DNA of 64,000 nucleotides from Dendrophyllia cribrosa (taxonomy: Eukaryota > Cnidaria > Anthozoa > Scleractinia > Dendrophylliidae): positions 19,776,604 through 19,840,603 of the forward strand of contig JAJLRJ010000002.1 in assembly GCA_024195265.1 (NCBI GenBank), written 5' to 3'. The translations under genes were made by a program, and so were the position numbers. Each line of letters starts with the position of its first letter. The first letter of the stretch is position 1. The notes under the pieces are model-generated. The model had not been told where the DNA came from. It saw nothing but the letters and a program-made list of their open reading frames with translations, and did not search any database. Positions 12,501 to 25,800 of the stretch are shown here, piece after piece.

Positions 12501-15500
12501 CATGATCATAACTATTTACGTGGTACACCCTGTTACTAAGGACACGTATTCACATTGTTACACTCTATACTACTTACGCCGTACATCCTGTTGTTAAAGT
12601 GCTACTATGATCAAAAATTAATGTCACGTATGAAACAAAAACGCCTTCCTTACAGCTTATCAGATGTCACTGTACCTGTCTAGGTCAATTAAATTAAGTT
12701 AGGGCCCCGCAAAGTGAAAATATTGAACTTAGAAAGTAGTGTTTTTCGAGTCCGCCATTACGGATTTATGTTCCAGTGAGCCCGCGTTATAACAGGGATT
12801 GGAGTTGCGGTAATTCATTCAAATCTATATTGTTTTTATGTTGTGACGTCATTTTCTCAAGTCGCTGATCCGATGGCTTCGTTCACTCACTAGTTCGGGG
12901 CTTCTAGAGAACCTTTTTAGCGACGAATTTCAAACTTGTAGTGACAACAGTTATTCAGAAAGCTTGTCTGGATCGTCTTCACACGATATGGGCAATGAAA
13001 AAGAAGAAATCGTCAATTGCGATGACTCTGTAGAGCCAGTTCCGACTGAAGAAGAGGCAGCCGAAAACTTGAACAGCTAGCTATTATTTGTAGCTCTAGG
13101 AGTCTTCTAGAGGCCAACGAGGAGGAAGAGCAGGCTTTGCTGATTCTTTTTTCTGGCGAGAAAGACACCAAATATTGGTATGTAGATGAATTGTTTGCTG
13201 TGTTCTCGGAGACTTATTGAAGCCGAAGCCAGTTTACCTTGAGGTTAACTACAGACTTTCGCAAGTTTTGTCTTGATGTTTTATAACTTCACAGTGGCGC
13301 AATAAGGAAAGCGTACAGTATAGTTTCAGTTCCGAATGAGCTTAGTGTTCTTTTTTACCATCGAAAATGCACTGCTGTTTATAAGTGAGAATCTAAATGA
13401 AAGCTGTGCACAATGGCGTCAATTTCAGCTCATCGTTCTGTTCTAATTGATACCAAGTTTCCTCTCCATTTCATATAGGCACAAATTTATTAAACCTGAT
13501 ATCATTTCCTGTCAAGGGAGTTTAGAATAACGCTCTCTAATCCTGGGTAATTGCAAGTTCATTGTAGCTATGTTTGAAAACATTAATTCATTTTATGGAA
13601 TTTACTACAAACTGAACAACAACTTACAACAACAACAACAACTTTATTACAATTATTATTACATACATTGTATTACAATATTAATAAATTATTATTACTG
13701 TATTTTATTGTGCAAACCTACATTTATAACAACAATCCATGTTAGTGTTCCTTCTGAGTTTGGCTTACCAAAAGCGGTTTCTATATACGTGTAAACAAGA
13801 ACAATAAAAATGTCATTTCCCATCTAAGATAAAAGAACTTTAAGGCAACAACTCTGCAAACCATATTAATATAGAGGATGTGATTGCTTGCACAGTGGCA
13901 GTATTGTTGGCATTAAAAAGAATGGAAAATACCAACTTAGCTTGCCAGTTCCTATCCCTTTTAATACATGTAGCTTCACCACTCAAACTATGTCCACCCA
14001 CAAACACCATATGGCAAGGTCGAACGACAAGTCCAAATAACCACATTTGTATACACTCAAAAACATCCTCTGTAATTTTCATTTCTTTAGGTTCCTGAGA
14101 TCTGTGGCACATCACCAATCTGTGCATCAGGCAAACCTTCCCAAATTCTGATGAGGAGCACACTTACTACAAAGAAGAAGGGGGGGAGAACTAAATGTTT
14201 CAAAAAAACATTTCTTTGACCTTCAAAACAAAGGTTTTATCAATACATTGTATTTATTATATCCAGATGTGAATAAGTACAGTTATCAATGAGAAAATAA
14301 ATGTGCAAGACAACAACAATTTGCAATGAGATGTTTTCTATGTACACAAGCTATGTAAGGTGGCTCACATCAGGTTTCCAGTTTCACACCACTGGATTTT
14401 TTGATGAAAATTTATTTGGCTATACAGTCAACTCTCACTTAACGGACACCTCTATAAAAGGGACACCTGGTGTTGGTCGGTGCTGTTCAGTTTTTCAGTC
14501 ATTTTACTGTAACTAAGCTCTCTATAAGATAGATACCTCTCTAAGATGGACAGTTGGGGCCAGTCCTGACTGTGTCTGTCTTAGAGAGAGTTGACTGTAT
14601 TTTCTGGTAACAGGCATCCACATATTGTAGGCAATTTTGGTAACTGGGCCTTGAATGATAACAGTCATGTCCAACTTCCACTGAACCCAAAAATGTTTTA
14701 CATGCTGCTATTAACTGCTACCATAGCAACAGTAGCCAAATCAGTGAGACTGACTAATTATCTTCTGGGACTTATGGTATGAAAGTTTACCCAGTGACCC
14801 CCATTTTTCTTATCGTATTATTCTGTCACCTGAGTAAAAGTATGTGTTTACAAAGTAATATACATTAAAAACAATATTCTTTGGAGCAGATTGTGTAAGT
14901 TTGTTATTCAGATTATTGTGCAATTGTTGGAAATCTGCTCCCAATTATTTTTGTTAATTTGTAAACTTTTTCTTATTCTAATGCATAGTCAAATACATGT
15001 ATTCAGCCTGGCCCAAGCAAGTCTCTCTGATTTTGATACACTATAGTCTATTGTATGGTAACAGTTGATACATTCATTGTTGGGTGCAGTGAGGGTTGGG
15101 AAAATGCATGAACTTACCAAAATGTAGTAAACATGAAAACTGTTGTAAGCAACCTTCAATTTTTTCTTGGTTATTCTTCAGTATTTATACTTAAAAATGT
15201 AGAGTCAATATCATGTATAACAACAACAACAACAACAACAAATTTATTAGTAGACAAAATGTGTTTATACATTGTTGATGTACATATTTCCTGACAAGAA
15301 ATAGGTCAAAATATCATTTTCTTTTGAGACTTAGATTGAAACGGTGGAAGATACAAACTTGCTCTTTTGTTTCTATTATCAAGACATACTCAGAGTGTTG
15401 CATGCAAGATTTAAGTCATTTGCTTCAATTCCATGAGGTCCAAAAGTCTGTCCCCCACAACCCTTATAAAGTTCTGACTGAAAATGTCATTCTGTTTTCA

Positions 15501-18500
15501 AGTCTCAGAGGTGACAGACACAGACTTCCCCTGTGGTTTCCTGCACATGCACATGCTCATCTACATTCTAGAAGTTTTCATGTGATTTCGTTGAATTCTC
15601 ACCTTTTCTGGTCCAAAAAGCTATGTTGATGCAAATGAGGTAACAAGAAATTATATCAAAATGTCATTCTCTTTTCAGACCAGAATTGCAAGTGGTGAAA
15701 TATACAGACTTGCCCTTTCGTTTCGATTGTCTAGACATACTCAGAGTGTTCCATGCAAGATTTCAATTCATATGCTTCTATATGAGGTCCAAAAAACCCA
15801 TAAAAAGGGTCTGACTGAAAATGATATGTTTGCACATTTAAAGTCTCAGAGAATCTGCTGTCCTCTATGTCCTTTTAAATCATCCTTTTTAAAACTACCA
15901 GGATTCAGTATTAGGGTGGAGTGGGGGGAGGAGGGGAGGGAGTAGCCCAGTCATAGGCGACTGAAAGTCAAACAACATAAAAATTAAAAGGCTAATCGAG
16001 GCGGGGGAAAGATTAATACAAACTTTGGCTTAAGTTAAGTTAATAAAAGCTTTCACGCTTACATTATTTATTCGTTTCATCAGGGTTTGGTACTTGAGAA
16101 ACACGATATAAAAAAGTGTATTGTGACTACTTTTTGTATGAGTGTAAAGCAAGCTAGCGAGAAATCACCAGATATAAAAAACAATCAGTAAGCTTTATAA
16201 TATGAGAATATTCACACACTTTGCGCGCACCTTTTGTCGCTTCTTCTTCTTCTTTATGCAGATTTTTTTCAGATTTACAATCTGTTGATCGCTCCCCTTT
16301 TTCCATATGCTAGGCATGGGTTGAAAGCCCGAGTAAAACGGTTTTCCTCGATGTGAATCGAGAAAATACAAACAAAACGTGTCCTTGGTGAGGATGGAAA
16401 TTCTTCCCCTTGGTTCTAACAATCAATCGTTTTATCGATCCGGCTCGCATGCAGCGCGATCCCGGCCGCTCTGTCGGTCTCATTGCTGCACTCCTGTACA
16501 ACACAACGACTTCCCATCATTAAAAGGAAGAAAGACTTTTCGAAAACAGGAGAGCATCGAAGTGGATGAAATCGTATGAGAAATATATTGACTTGAGAAA
16601 ATGACGTCACTTGATTTCTCCGCGAATTCCAAGTGACCAGGCCTCTGCCGTTGGTAACCAGGCCGCAGGAACATGGCGGTTCAATGGCGGATGAAAATTA
16701 TCGGAGTTTGAGCGCAAAAAAAACCCTCTTTCCTTCATCGCATGAGGATATACTTTGGAAATCATGTACTTTAGGAAGTTAACTACCAATTACGCGAAAA
16801 TTAAAGGTATTCGACAATTTGATCATAGTAGCACTTTAAGAAAACATGATCATCACTATTCACGTGGTACACTCTATTACTAAGGATACGTAGTCACATT
16901 GTTACACTCTATACCACTTAAGTGCTACAGCCTGTTATAAAGGAAACATCATTACTATTCACGTGGTACACCCTGTTACTAAGGAAACGTGTTCATATTG
17001 TTACACTCTATACTACTTTGGTGCTACAGCCTGTTGTTAAGGAAACATGATCATGATTATACGCAGGACACATGTCATACATGAACGTAGCACATGGCCT
17101 AGTTTGCCACGAGTTTCTCTTAGCTCAGTGGTTAAAGCAACCTACCAGTGTGTGGAAGGGCATAGGTTGGAATCCTGTCAGGGACTCCGATTTATGTCTT
17201 TGTCCCACGCTCGTGACATGATGAACATTACATCTTTCTCATGATCATAACTATTCAAGTGGTACACTCTGTTCTAAGGACACGTGGTCATGTTGTTAAA
17301 CTCTATACTACTTACACGGTACAGCCTGTTATTAAGTAAACATCATCATAACTATTCACATGGTACACCCTGTTAGTAAGGACGTGTTTGCATTGTTACA
17401 CTCTATACTACTTACGTGCTCACGGCCTGTTTTTAAGGAAACATGATCATAAATATTCACATGGTACACTCTCTTACTAAGGACATGTGGTCACATTGTT
17501 ACACTCTATACTACTTATGTGGTACAGCCTGTTTTTAAGGAAACACGATCATTGCTATTCACGTGGTACACCCTGTTACTAAGAATACGTGGTGCATTGT
17601 TACACTCTATACTACTTACGTGGTACACCCTGTCGGGGAGGACCAGACATTCGTGTTGGCAAAGGTTTCAAACATTTCTTTCTGCAGCCATCATGACAGC
17701 ACTTCTCATTCGCCTCACAACTTGCGTCATCAAAGCATTCATCTTCATGGCCACCAGAGCACACCTGTGGGTCCACTGCAGGACAGAAGCCTGGATGGTC
17801 TGTAGTAAAAGAAAACGGGGCTTTTGTAACAAAGCACTAGTACAAACATGTACAATCCTTTCCTTTCACCTCTTATGTTGCGAGCACTCGTAATACATGT
17901 ATTATTGAGAACTACTTCTTTGTTCAGTAAATAACTTTAAGGCCCGGCCAAACGAACGCAACATTGTTGCGTGCAACGTGTTACCCGTGTTTGGCCACCC
18001 TGTTACAACATGTTGCAACATGTTGGATGGTGTTGGATCAATTTTGAAAATGGTCAAATTTGATCTAACACCATCCAACATACAGGGTGGCCAAACGCGT
18101 GTAACACGTTAAGCGCAACAATGTTGCGTTAAAATGTTGCGTTGCCCGGGCCTTTACTTGTAGCCTACTTCCCCTCCTTGCGGTCAAAATCTCCTGGCAG
18201 TTTGGGTGGTTGCTTAAGAGAAATTTGAGTGTATTTGAATAATATACTAAAGCGGTTTTCATTTAATTTAGCGATTGTTTTGGTTTTGCATTGCTATGCT
18301 TTATGACGGGCTTTAAAATCTCGCGCCACTTTATCAACCAATCAGAAGTAAAACCAAAACCAATCGTGACTTGCTCACACCCGTTTCCCCGCGTTTGGCA
18401 CCAGCTACACCTATTTGCTACGACTTTTGATTGGTTCACTGGATTGTCTGTGACTCCTGTGATTGGCCTGTGTCTCTTGTGCTTACTTTGGTTTTAGTTT

Positions 18501-19749
18501 TGAAACACTCAACTGATCAAACGGCTCTAAGAGCCATCTTGTGAATACAAAACAACGTAAGGTTAGGTCCACAGATCGGTCTTAATTTTCCATACTGAGT
18601 TTGAAATCAAAGAATTGAAGAGTAAAACAGATTTAAAACGACCAAAACATCTTTGCGTGACATAAATATACATTGTGTGAAACAAGACTGTGTAGACAAC
18701 TGGATGACGTAATCACACTGGGGAATTAAAAAAAGTTACTACTAACAGTAAGAATAATAATAAAATTAATAATTAACAGTAATAATAACAATAATAGTAA
18801 ATCATCTTTAACGCATAATACACTGGGGAATTAAAAACGTTTACAAATGATGGAACAAGTGAACATTGGCATATCTGTCCCCGTATAGTTTGCGTATTCA
18901 CGAGAAAAAAAAACGCTCTAAGAATGTCTTGTTTTCTTTCCAAATGAGGATCTTGTACTAACAACCACAACGTACTGTTGCATTTCCCGCTTGACTTGAC
19001 CTTTATCATCATTCCTTGACTGCACGCAGAAACTCTCAACTGACATTCATTGCTGTATGTTTTCCCATCAGTTCCACACACAGGACTGTCGTCTGCTGTG
19101 CATATCTGTGGACAGGTACAATCCCGCTCTCCAGAGTCAGAAATACTGCAGATGGCATATGGATCGGGGCAAGGCTTTAACTGACAGGCATCCAGGGCTG
19201 AGGAAACAAAGTCGAGGAAAATTAACCCTATTACTCCCAAAAGTGTCAAAAATCCAAATTTAAAATATGCACAAGAGAATATAATCCATGGACAGTAAAA
19301 CGTATCCCAACAAAGGTAACATGGAAGTGGATGAGTGCGAGAGTGAAACGAACCTACCAGTGTTACATCCGGGACAATGCAGAGGTTGGTAGTGGTTTAA
19401 CAACAGGTTAAGAACTCTTTGAAAAAAATACTTTTGTTCAAAGTTTTAAAATGCTTAAGATTATCAATGGTCTTTACATAAAGTTGAGTGAAAGGGTTAA
19501 CCTGATGTCGAGGAGATTAAAAGTTGTATGTTAGTGCGTAGTCGGGTGCGTTCATTGTACACCTCTGAGAGGTGTTCACTTGCAGGAGGTTTAAAACATA
19601 AGTGAGGTCCAGACCTACTTAAAAAGACATCGTTATAAGACGTGAATGGTCAGGAAAAATGGACTTAAAATAAGATACGATCACAAGTTGGCCATAGCAG
19701 TTTCTACGTTGTCTACCTGAGATGATTATTGTGGGCAGAGATACCTCTA

Positions 19750-19820
<71 letters not shown>

Positions 19821-22800
19821 TATTATTATATTATTATTATTATTATCATTATTTTGCTTTTACAGTTTCACTTACATCCACAAAAGTCATAACACTCCTT
19901 CTCACTGTCAAATCTGTTGGCATTTCCTTCACAACCACCAAATCTAAACCCTTCACACTTGCGAGAGGTGGCATTAAAGAAAAACCGTCTCATTGAAGCT
20001 CGACAGCGTCCCGTTTCTGCTGGAAGACTGCAGATCTGCGCCACTGTTAATTAAACAGAACAGTTTTGATGTCATAAACAATGTATTTTCAGTCACTACA
20101 AACTTCATTTGTATTCCTTTTAGTAATCTGCCCTCACTCCTCGGACGTCTAGCAAAACTTGGTTGCCATGGAAACATCACAAGAAATAGTGAACAGTTTT
20201 TAAAGCCTCTCAAAATCAACGCTACTAAAAAAAAATTAAAACACTGAGAAGGGGGTGGCATCCCCCACCCCCTTAGGCTTACTGCGCCTTTCAATAACAT
20301 GCGGAATTTGAAATTCAAATCTCCAACAATGGTTGCGTTATTTCCTGCCGTCAATCATAATTAATATGAAAGCCAACGGACCATGTAAAAAAGAAACAAA
20401 CAAAATGGATCGAAATCTACCAATCATAATGCACGGACGTGACCTTTTGAACTCATTGAAGTGAAGATCTGTTTCCTGAGAGGTAAGCTAAGATGATTGA
20501 CGGCAGTGTAAAACGCAACTGTTGGTGGAAATTTGAATTTCATATTCCGCATGTTATTGAAAGGCGCAGTAACTGTAAAAATAATAAACAAGTACAGTAG
20601 AAAACTTTATTTAGACACGGTAAAATTCTTTCAGCGATTACAGTCCTGGTATTTTAACTAACTGAATAACTAACTTACTACCAAAACACAACCCAGTCCC
20701 ATTTTACCTTTCGAGCAGCTTCAAACGTCATTGCCACAATGGTCACCTTACGTTTCTTTTCATTTTAATGCCAGTGGCACTTTCAACCTTCTTAAAATGT
20801 CAAAAAATCTTGCCCGTGTTTTGATAGATATTAATTGTCTCAAAATGGGCTTTTCATCTACAACATCTGAATATTAAATACTGACTAAAAGCAAATGTCA
20901 AACCTAACCTAATTGATGCAAATATAAAAAGCCAGTTAAATACCATGATGAAATAATTATGATAACTGAATTATGAGCTGGTGCCTGAAGGCTGATAAGG
21001 TTGGTTCATAAAAATGGGCATGACACCGTTGCAAGATGTTGGCACGTAAAGGCATGTATTCATGCAATAGTAAATTCGCTCTCATAGTCAAGTGAGATGG
21101 TTGAAAAACTGTGACTTGAAATTTTGTAATTGACTACCTTACCTGTGCAGTTGCCATTAGCAAGGTAAGTTAGTTCTCCATCAGGCCTCCCTGCAGTCAT
21201 GCATGCAGTCATCTCCAACAGGCACATATTGTCGTATGTTTCTCCATCTGAAGCACAGACTGGGTCGTAATGTCGGGGGCAGTTCTGTCGGCACTGGCAA
21301 GTAGCTTTGTTTCCAACAACCTTGCACACGGGGCGAGGATAGCTGCACAGTGCAAACTTGCAGGGGTTACGGTCTAGGGTTGATCAATAAAAAGAAAAAG
21401 TTTGTTGAAAAAGGCATAGGGTAGAAGCTTAAGTCCAGGTTGAGTACCACTTAAGGTAAATAAGCACGAACACAAATGATGATCACATACAATAATAACT
21501 TTATGACAATGCGTACATGAATCATATAAACTGTGAAGGGCATATGATCATTGCAGTTATACACGAACTGAAGGAGTTGTTATTAGAGCCTGAACAAAAT
21601 GGCTCTAACTGCAACTCTTTCAGTTGCGTTATAACTGCAATAGTCACATTCTCTTTAATAATAACTATGATTTATACCTCTTTTTATCTTCAAGTGGGAT
21701 TCCTGGGTCCATGTATTAGCTATGCCATGCTGATGAGGCCTAACAAGGCCAAAGGCTGCTAATTCAAAATTCTATTTTACTTTTTGGTAGATCAAGGGGT
21801 AATCCCTGCTAGCAGCGTGGCTACCTTACCCCCATTTTAGTGACATTGGGTAAAATCAACATAGTCATAGACACAGAATTTTTGAAAAGTCAACAACAAC
21901 AACAATTTATTTTTCAAATAATAAAACAAAATATAGTAGCAACCCGCAAATAACTAGAGTTAATCGTGGCGGGTTGCAACACCACATTTAAAAAAAAACT
22001 GATATTAATACCTCTATGTCGCAAACGAAACAAGGAAGAGCAGTTCTTGCTGCATCCATCAGAACAACATTTGAGATCTCCAGCGCAGTCCCAGTCGGTG
22101 GTACATTGATCAGGCTTCACATTAAGGGGACAGGGTTTTCGCTTGAAGACAGGACACTGTCCTGGCTTAGGCTGTGCATAGCACGTTCTGGTACAATTGC
22201 GGTGCAAGCAGCATTTCTGTCCTTCTTGACACTCTGAGTCATCAGAGCAGCCAGTGACTGATGCACACATGGGTGTGGGGTTCAGAACCGGGCAATGGTC
22301 TTCTTGTTTTTCTGTTGAAGAAAGGAGAAATAATGTATATCCTGCAGTATTCTTTAGTCAAATCTATTTTCAGACACATGTCCGGGACAGACTTTATGAT
22401 ATCAAGCCATTTTGTCTTTAAATAGGTGGTTCTCGGTTCTCACTATTAAAAAAAACAATACTGCATCCTCTCTATTTTTCTTTCACTTATTTTTTTTTTT
22501 TTGCAAAAGATCATTTAAGTGCCAGTTTGATAAAATCTTTAAAATTTCATTTCTGTGTATTTTTCTGAGGGAAATAATGTATTTAGTTACCTGTCCAAAT
22601 CACTTTTTAATCTGATCAAGGGTTGTACTTTTGAAAATACACTAAAAAGAACTCCATCTTGACATCACATCTTCAATTTCAGGTTTTCTGACCTTAGTTT
22701 CATAGAGGTCTCCGTACCCTGGGATTAACAAGATGTGCCAAAAATCAAGGCTCTCTTCACATTATAAGGCAAAAATACAAAAATCAAACAAACCGCCAGA

Positions 22801-25800
22801 AGATTTCCAAAATAATTTAACATCTTTAGCTTTAAACTCATACCAATGAAGGCACAATTTTCCTCTTATTCTAAACTAGCACTACTTACCTTCTTTACAC
22901 TTTCCTGGATGCTTGAATCCAACATCAGTACCTTTTTGACAAACCAAATACATCCGCATACACTCGGTACTATACGTAACTCCATCAGTACCACACACAG
23001 GGTGGTATATTCTTGGACATATTCTATCACAAGAACATTTATGTTCCCTAGTTTTACGGTCCCTTACGCAGTTTCCAAAGCGATGACACGGTGGATCACA
23101 AATTGGTTTGTTGCCAGGATGCTGTTTTCTGAAGAGGCCACCTTGCAAAGATAAAACAAAAAATAGTCTATAAATGAAAGTAAATTAAAGATATATTAAA
23201 GGGAATTTTGACCTTTTCTGGTCAAAACCATGCTACAATACCGTACTTATTTACGAGATAGAGCAGTTTTCAATTGAGTGTCAAAAGTATTACACAATTG
23301 CTTTGGTTTAGCAATGCTACGCTTTGTGATTGGCCAAAAAATCTCGCGCCACTTTCTCGACCAATCAGAAGTAAAACCAAAACCAATCGTGACTTGCTCG
23401 CACGCGTTCTCCCGTGCTTGGCGCCGCCGACATGTAATTGCTTTGAGCTCTGATTGGTTCATTGGATTGTTTACGACTGCTGTGATTGGCCAGAGTGATT
23501 ACTTTGGTTTTGGTTTTACGACACTCAGTTGAAAACTGCTCTAATACTAAAACACCAAGACAAAGAAATCAATAAATTCTAGAAAGAGACACAAATCCCG
23601 GTTTGCTCTAGCCCATTTTAGAAAAAACAAATGTGGGAACTTCTTTTAATTATTTGCAATTCATTCAAACCCAGGCTGTCTTAACTAGAAACAATCAACT
23701 GTTTTTGTACATTTTGTAGCAATTTATCACTGGACCATTACTTTTCAGTCTCTGTTAGTACAAAACCATTTTTTGGCTTTTGAAATGACACCAAATCCCT
23801 GTGATACTGCTCCTTTAAGTACTATGGGGAGCTCAATACCTACAGCCCGTGCTTTGAAGCCAAATCAAGCACCTTGGGTAATAATCTTGCCCATGCAAGC
23901 TTATAGAAAGAGAACAATAAATGGTTTACTTGTCCTTTGAACAACCATCTAAAAGAGTTCAGTTGTCTAAACCAAAAATTACTTGACTGTCTAAAAACCA
24001 TTGTTTGAGGTAAAGTCGCCCATGAGCCAATAGTGGCCCACTCAGCCGGAGCTTAACCCCATTTCCGTAGCATCAAGCAACTAAGGAATATTGCTACTCT
24101 CCCCTGGATGGGATGCTAGTCCATCGCAGGTCTACTCCCAGCATTTGTTGCCGGTACCCATTTATACACCTGGGTGGAGATGGACAGTGTGGAGCAAAAC
24201 TTCTTGTGTAACAAAGCAACACGACTGCTGAGACCGGGCCTCAACCACGGACCTTTGGTTGTACAGTAAAGTCCAACGAGCTAACCACTACACCACAATA
24301 AGGTTCAACTTTGGGTTTGTTTGTATTGACATTATCAGCTTTTCATTGTTACAGTTTTGTGTTAATGTAGTGATTCGATTTAGGGCCTGGGGCACTTATA
24401 AGGAAAGGAGTGCTTGTTTCTTTTTCCACAAAAACATGTAAGCACGAAAAGGCACTTTAATGAACAGTAACTGAAAATGCACCGTTTGCATGGTCAACAA
24501 TTGTAACAACAGTTTGCATTGTGAGAACAACAGTAAAAATAGTTTGCATAGTCAGAATCTAATTCGCTTTGTCTTCAATGTCACTTAATTGGGTAATATG
24601 GCCAACAACACTCAAGAGGGAGAAAGAGGGCATTTAATTATTAACAAAACGACACATGGGGAGGGGGGGGGGGGGCACTTATTAGAAAGAGAGCGCTAAT
24701 TGGAGGGAGGGTGCTTAATCAAATCATGACGGTAACCAAATAACTGAACTCTACTACAATAAAAAGAAACCTTTCTTAACAGCCTTTTCCTTAATTTTCA
24801 AAGCAAATGAAAGTTAAAAGCAATTGAGAATCAAATCAGACTTCCTCGAGGGGCTTCTCATACTCACGTTGTGGGGGTGGGGTTGGGGGAACTTTAGTCT
24901 TGATACACTTCTTGGTGCAGTCTGATTGCAGGCAGCATCTCTCTCCAAGATTACAAATGCTATCTGATTCACAGCCATTTACTGACGCACATCCTGGAGT
25001 TGGGTTAAGTACTGGACATTCACCAGGTCTTGTGCCTGAAAATACATAATGAACAAACGAATGGATGGTGCTAATTGATTATTAGAGAGACAAAGCAGTC
25101 TGCAACGGGATCAATTCAGGCCGTAGTCAGCTTTATGGGAACAGCATTTGGGCATAATAAAGAGACGTGCTGAGGAGCTGCTGCAGTTCTTTCCACACTT
25201 TCTGCACATAAACGTAGTCGACTGGAGGGCTACTGGGTTGGCTGTAATATGCTCCGTTATAGTTTGGTTCCAGTTGCGATTAACATGGTGCAGCGATTTC
25301 TACCCACTGTCATATGTTATAGCAAAGGCAGAACCTTCCTCCTTCCATACGTTAATCTTTTAACTCCCAAGTGTGCCAAAAATAAAAAAATTTAAGAAAA
25401 ATCGCTAAATTTCATTTTGTAAAATATTGACAAACACAATGTACTGACAGAGATGTTTCATTTGAATGGTTACACCATAGGATTTCATTGACAGACTCAA
25501 ATGTTTATAAGTCGTCATAACAATTTACTCTGGGAGCAAGGGGGTTCAGGGGTTGTATCATGGAATCATTGTGCAAACCTTTCCATTACTCAGCAAAAAA
25601 ATAACATCTATTACATAACATAATTCAAGCATAGTTCTATTAAAATGAAACAATGACTTACAGTAATATCGAGGATGATCGAAACAGATTACAGTGACAA
25701 GTGCCAAAACCCATTTATTGGCCTGAAGAAATAAATTATCAGCTCACTAACACAGCCACAAAATGCATCGATCCTTGATAATTTTGAGGTTTTATGTAGT

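Noticed and set aside
13840..14163. 107-residue minus-strand frame
   Set aside because: No recognisable domain, no signal for splicing in phase with the gene, and no cysteine pattern. It could be an old transposon or pseudogene piece, but I cannot support it as a gene.
19729..19947. Tyrosine-rich plus-strand frame
   Set aside because: It is a translation of the ATT microsatellite and the reverse of exon 34.
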